Program-made: the position numbers and the translations under genes | The notes under the pieces: generated by a model | The model's database searches: none | Told to the model about the DNA's origin: nothing | Seen by the model: only the letters and a program-made list of their open reading frames with translations | From: Aspidiotus rigidus | Lineage: Eukaryota; Arthropoda; Insecta; Hemiptera; Diaspididae | Length of the DNA stretch: 64,000 nucleotides | Assembly: GCA_035079385.1 (NCBI GenBank) | Contig: JAVHKY010000026.1 | Span: forward strand, 2,382,501-2,446,500 | Direction of reading: 5' to 3' | Shown here: piece after piece, positions 58,155 to 64,000 of the stretch | Layout of the letters: every line of letters begins with the position of its first letter | Position numbering within the stretch: position 1 is the first letter of the stretch

Positions 58155-60447
58155 TCATGACTGAACCAGTGAGTCATCGAAGTGTGAATCATCCTCATAG
58201 ACTAATTCAATCAATCCCTCCTCAGGAATATACCTTTTCAACACGGTAATGTCTTTAATATTACGGTGACGATGAGTTTCGATTTCTTCTAGCGCTAGAC
58301 GCCTGAAATATGATTTTTCCCTGTGAAGGAAAACTTCAGACCCCTCTTTGGGACTATGGCCACTTTCAGTTAAATGGTCCGCAAACGCCGACTCGCCTAC
58401 TTTTCTTTTTTCCCAGGCTTTCCTGTGTTCATCAACTTTAATTTGGAGTTGACGGCCAGTCATATCTATGTACACGCTGGGGCAATCACCACAGGCCACC
58501 CTATAAACCCCGCCCCCCTCAGCCATCGGTATAGGATCTTTCAATTTGACCAAAAGGCTCTTAACTGTATTGGCACTATAAAACGCCGGTCGAAAACCGA
58601 AAGGACGGGGGACACGGCTCAACTCCGAAGAAAACCTCCCCAGAAACGGCAGCCTAATCCACCGTTTTCGTCTATCAAGATGCATTTCCCGTGGGAGGGA
58701 GGTTGTGGAATCAAGATTTTTCCTTGTAAGTCTCCTCTGGACCATAAGGTCAATGTCCACTTTGACCTGATTCACTCTAGCCAAGTGCTTTATCGAGTTC
58801 TTTTTTAAAGGCGACCTCACTCAGGGGGAGCTGGTTGAGGCGATGTATTAAGCTATTGAATGTAGCTACTTTATGGGCGAAAGGTACGAAAGACGACCCG
58901 TGGATGGTAATGTCGGTCGAAGTACTTTTCCGGTAAATACCGAATTCATGCGGACACCGTCAATGACGGATATAGATAAGTCCAGAAAATTTATTGATGA
59001 ACCACCAAATTCCAGAGTAAATTTGATGGAAGGGTATAATCTATTTAAATAAGCGAGAAACTCCCCAAGGAGCTCCGCAGGACCGGTCCACGCGCACAAT
59101 ATGTCATCCACGTACCTATACCAATAAAAAACGTGATTCAAAAACACCTGGCCCGAAGAAAACAGGTCAACCTCAAATTTAGACATAAAAACCTCCGAAA
59201 TAAGAGAACCTAAGGGGGAATCAATAGGGATCCCTACCTCCTCAGGGAACTCAAAATATTTGCCATCAAATTTGCAAAAATTAGGCGACCAACAGACGTT
59301 CAACAGGTCGGAAAATTCGCCAAATTCATCATGAGGAGTACCAGATTCCACAAGCAATTTACCTATTTGTTGCATGGTGGCAGGCTTAGGGATATTGGGA
59401 AAAAGCCCAACGACATCGAACCTGGAGGAAGGTTTACGTCCTTCAATTTTTCAGCCAGAGCACTCGAATTCTTAACTGAATGGGAAGACTCCACCTCCAC
59501 ACGAGCTTTGAACCATCTATCCAGGAACTTGGCGAGGGAGTAGGTGGGGGAGGAAACATACGAAACAACCGGCCGCATCGGTAAATTTTCTTTGTGTACC
59601 TTCGGCAATCCGTAAAGGAGGGGGGAGCCGGATTCGGTTCCAAAATGGTTTTCTTTACGGCGGTGCTCTTAATGATAACCTCACTACCATTAATAAGTTT
59701 TCTTGCCTCTTTAACGAATTTTGGAAAATCATACAGAGGGTCCTCCCTGGCTCCACATTGGCCAAGCACCCCGTAAACCTTGGAGAGGTAGGAAGCCTTG
59801 TCCATAACCACGACAGCATTCCCTTCGTCAGCTTTAGTAATAACTAGCTTTTCTTCCTTAATCTTCCTTCTCAAACCCATGATTAACTCACTCCCTGCAT
59901 CACTTATGCAAGGGAGGGGGGTATTGCGAACCATTTCGGCACATTTTTTCTGGGTATTTACACCAGGCCCGATCTTTACTGCCAGATCAGCCACAACGTT
60001 TGCTAAAGTCTCCTGATTTTTTAGAGGGGGGAGCCCGAATTTCAATCCCTTCTCCAGAAGTGTCAACTCATTGCGGTTAAACTCCGTATTGCTATGATTT
60101 ATGACACGCGCCTGATCCTGTTGGATAATATCATCGTCATCCCTAACCTTAGAACTCAGGAGGGAGGTAAGTTTCCGATTTTTTCTCTCCTTTAATTTCA
60201 GCTCAAACTCGCGACAAACATCATTTATGGTATGAATAAATGGATCGAACTCACCGTGATGAAGTAGGCTGGAGAGCCGAGAGTGCACAAGGAGGTTGAG
60301 CCTAGTGGTTACGTTGAGTAAACCATACCACCTCCTCAACTCAGTACGAATAGTTGTTGAATCACTATCAGAATAAAAACTAAATTTCACAAAATTCGGC
60401 CTCAAACCGAACTGGAGGCATTTACGAAGGAACCAAATATGAGACGA
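58155..60447 (-). pseudogene. PLE N-domain + RT + GIY-YIG ORF with frameshifts
   Basis: N-domain (60447-59640): SHIWFLRKCLQFGLRPNF, LKERKNRKLTSLL, ETLANVVADLAVKIGPG, VITKADEGNAVVVMDK. A gap of about 13 nt near 59430 shifts frame inside motif A, but FDVVGLFPNIPKPATMQQ survives in the following frame. Next come NVCWSPNFCKFDGKYFEF, PLGSLISEVF and WYRYVDDILCAWTG. A second frameshift near 58970 precedes the thumb, and a small deletion near 58795 is shared with the inverted copy. GIY-YIG reads GVYRVACGDC then VYIDMTGRQ: the conserved YIGE is changed to YIDM, so the nuclease is probably dead. Ends in EEGLIELVYED. Confidence 0.8.
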
Positions 60448-60450
60448 ATA

Positions 60451-62245
<1,795 letters not shown>

Positions 62246-62334
62246 AGATGAATAAATCACTAAATAGTAACCTAGCTGGCAGCCCTGCAATCATCTATTT
62301 TACTCGATCAGACTACTTATTTCTTTCACCCAGA

Positions 62335-63040
62335 CACCTACACGTCGACTTGTAATACACCAAACCGAGCAGTTGATTTCAGGTCGATAGAAAAATTTGA
62401 AGATGTCGTCTCGAAATTGACTCCAGGTCGTCGTCAATTTTAGGTCAAATAAAAGTAGTCTCATGTATATTGACGCAGAGTACTACAAATTGACTTGAAA
62501 TCGATCCAACAGAGTGGTCGATTACTTTACGTCAATTCTACATATCATCGTTGGTGTGCTGGTTAAGCGTAATCAAGATTGTCAATGGTCCTCGTTCTAT
62601 AATTATGACTATATAATTATTCTGTCTGCGAGTAGTCAAGTCATCAATCCCCCTAAAGTGGGTGACTGTACACCGATTCCAGATCGACGTCGATGTGAGG
62701 TCAATCTGACCAGCATATGTTCCCATTCCTCAGAAAATTAAAAATCGACTGTTGATCGACTCAGCAGAGTGAGTAAATTTCAGGTCGGTAGAAAAATATG
62801 GAAAAATCGACTCGATGAAACAGTAAATTTCAGGTCAATAGAAAAATTTGGAGAAGTTGATTCCAAATTGACGTTGATTTGAAGTCAACATTGAGGCAAC
62901 GGCGAAGTCGATATTATAGATCAATAAAGAATTTTTCGAAGTTGAAACCAATGTAGAAAATAGGTCAAAATGGACCTGATATCGACGTCGACGTAAGGTC
63001 GATTTCAACAATCTGCCGACGCAATTTCGAATAAGACTTT
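62335..63040 (-). repeat. GTCGAT-rich dispersed repeat, inverted
   Basis: TCGA-rich DNA with inverse core TCTGTCTGCGAGTAGTCAAG at about 62619-62640, next to TCCTCGTTCTATAATTATGA. Many GATCGAC/GTCGATT words and AATTTCAGGTCG(A/G)TAGAAAA units repeat at about 50 bp spacing. Confidence 0.6.
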
Positions 63041-64000
63041 GAACGGTTCTGGTAATATTTGGAAGAACAGTTATTTTTTAAAAAGAATAGCAGTTCATTA
63101 ACAGTGTCTGGAAAAGTATAGCCTAGATTATTCATCATTGTATCAACGTGAGTGTACTAGAAAAATTTGCATCGACAAACAGAGGGAGAGAAGAGACGAG
63201 AATTTGAATTTTCACTTTGTCTACTTCTTCTTACCTTTTGAAACGATTGTACTCGTACTTCAGGCCGCAACTTCTTGTAATTCTCAGAAAGCGTATTGCG
63301 AGTCTTTTTCCATGAGAATTTATGTTTTTCATCCAGCGAAGTACTTTAAATCGAACATCCTATTTCGGATAGTCCGATCTATTTGTAGCTTGTTGAATTT
63401 ATGTGAATTCAATGAAGATCAGTTTATTGTTCCTCATTACGCGTCCCCCTTTGAATAAGGAAAAAAAAGAAAGAAGTTATTTCCGCATTGAATGGAAATA
63501 TTTCAATTCCGACCACTACATAATATTCGGACGCATAAATGGATGTTTTTAACGCAAACTATTACAAAAAAATCATCGTATACAACGTTTACGGAGAATA
63601 ATAACTTTGTTCGAGAGCCAACCACTTGAGCCTGTATTGTTTGCTTAAGCTATCCTATGCGAAAAAACTTCCCTTCGTGCACTTTTGTAAGGGCAGAGAT
63701 TTATCCCTTCCGTTCATTATCATACGTAAGTGAAATACATAAACGTGTTCTGTATTGTTCACCGCGAATATAATTTTTTTATTTCATATTTTGAAACATC
63801 TATTGTGAAAAGATACTCCGCAACTAGCGCGTACAAATAGGTTTGGAAAACGCCTATAAAACCCCGGGTGTTAGAGAAATAAATTGTTAATTTTCGAGTG
63901 ATATACTGGTAGGTTAGTGTGTGAAAAAAAAAATGAGTACAATTATCGAAGATGCGATCACTTGTACGGAGACGTAGGTGCAACAGGGAGTTTCTTTTTT
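63041..64000. other. Unannotated DNA
   Basis: A 106-codon + frame at 63138-63458 has no recognisable domain. The rest is AT-rich with short frames. Confidence 0.3.

Larger units (their letters stand above)
58000..60450 (-). mobile_element. Nearly full-length Penelope-like element, copy 4
   Basis: The longest PLE here: N-terminal domain, RT, GIY-YIG and the 3' tail with a hammerhead-like motif, ending in TTTGAGTATACTCCGTC. Its 5' side meets a partial inverted copy of itself at about 60450, at the sequence GTTGACCTGTTTTC, which belongs to the inverted copy. Confidence 0.78.

Overview
The window looks like an AT-rich, repeat-dense, gene-poor stretch of an animal nuclear genome, most likely an arthropod. 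It has spliced genes with short GT-AG introns, Penelope-like elements (PLEs), LINEs with RNase H, R1-type LINE fragments, a Helitron, a hAT element, long-TIR and foldback elements, and kilobases of TTTA/ATTT microsatellite. I see no rRNA, tRNA, CRISPR or prokaryotic operon structure. The species is not identifiable from sequence alone; an insect is my guess.

Layout. 1-3.85 kb: mostly unannotatable, with CpG-rich DNA from about 2.1 kb. 3.85-6.55 kb: a 2.7 kb element with about 410 bp terminal inverted repeats that encloses a decayed gene for a PIN-like, cysteine-tailed protein; this is the strongest candidate here for an undescribed mobile element. 8.05-8.67 kb: a clean two-exon gene for a small secreted protein, the best host-type gene in the window. 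10.6-11.6 kb: a non-autonomous Helitron with both ends visible. 14.05-15.38 kb: a 5'-truncated PLE. 17.7-18.8 kb: an R1-type LINE remnant. 19.0-21.2 kb: a foldback element followed by the first of three copies of an unclassified 'CATG-ended' repeat (others at 35.8-36.9 and 52.3-54.4 kb). 22.96-23.27 kb: two possible terminal exons. 27.1-28.5 kb: a second PLE type with a canonical-looking hammerhead ribozyme. 32.3-34.2, 37.9-39.5, 54.4-55.8 and 61.3-62.2 kb: remnants of RNase H-type LINEs. 43.6-46.6 kb: remnants of two PLE families side by side. 49.9-50.4 kb: a second R1 fragment. 51.2-51.8 kb: a hAT element with an 8 bp target duplication. 56.0-61.1 kb: three PLE pieces, two of them head to head, the last ending in a (GA)63 tract.

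None of the retroelements is intact. All carry truncations, frameshifts or lost catalytic residues. The common theme is PLE biology: at least seven PLE pieces from three sequence groups, with hammerhead-like structures at the 3' ends of four of them, plus an inverted pair of PLE-terminus-like sequences nested in the long-TIR element. Several dispersed families (the GTCGAT-rich repeat, the CATG-ended repeat and the CRE/AACAGG foldback repeat) recur many times and have no coding capacity that I can recognise.
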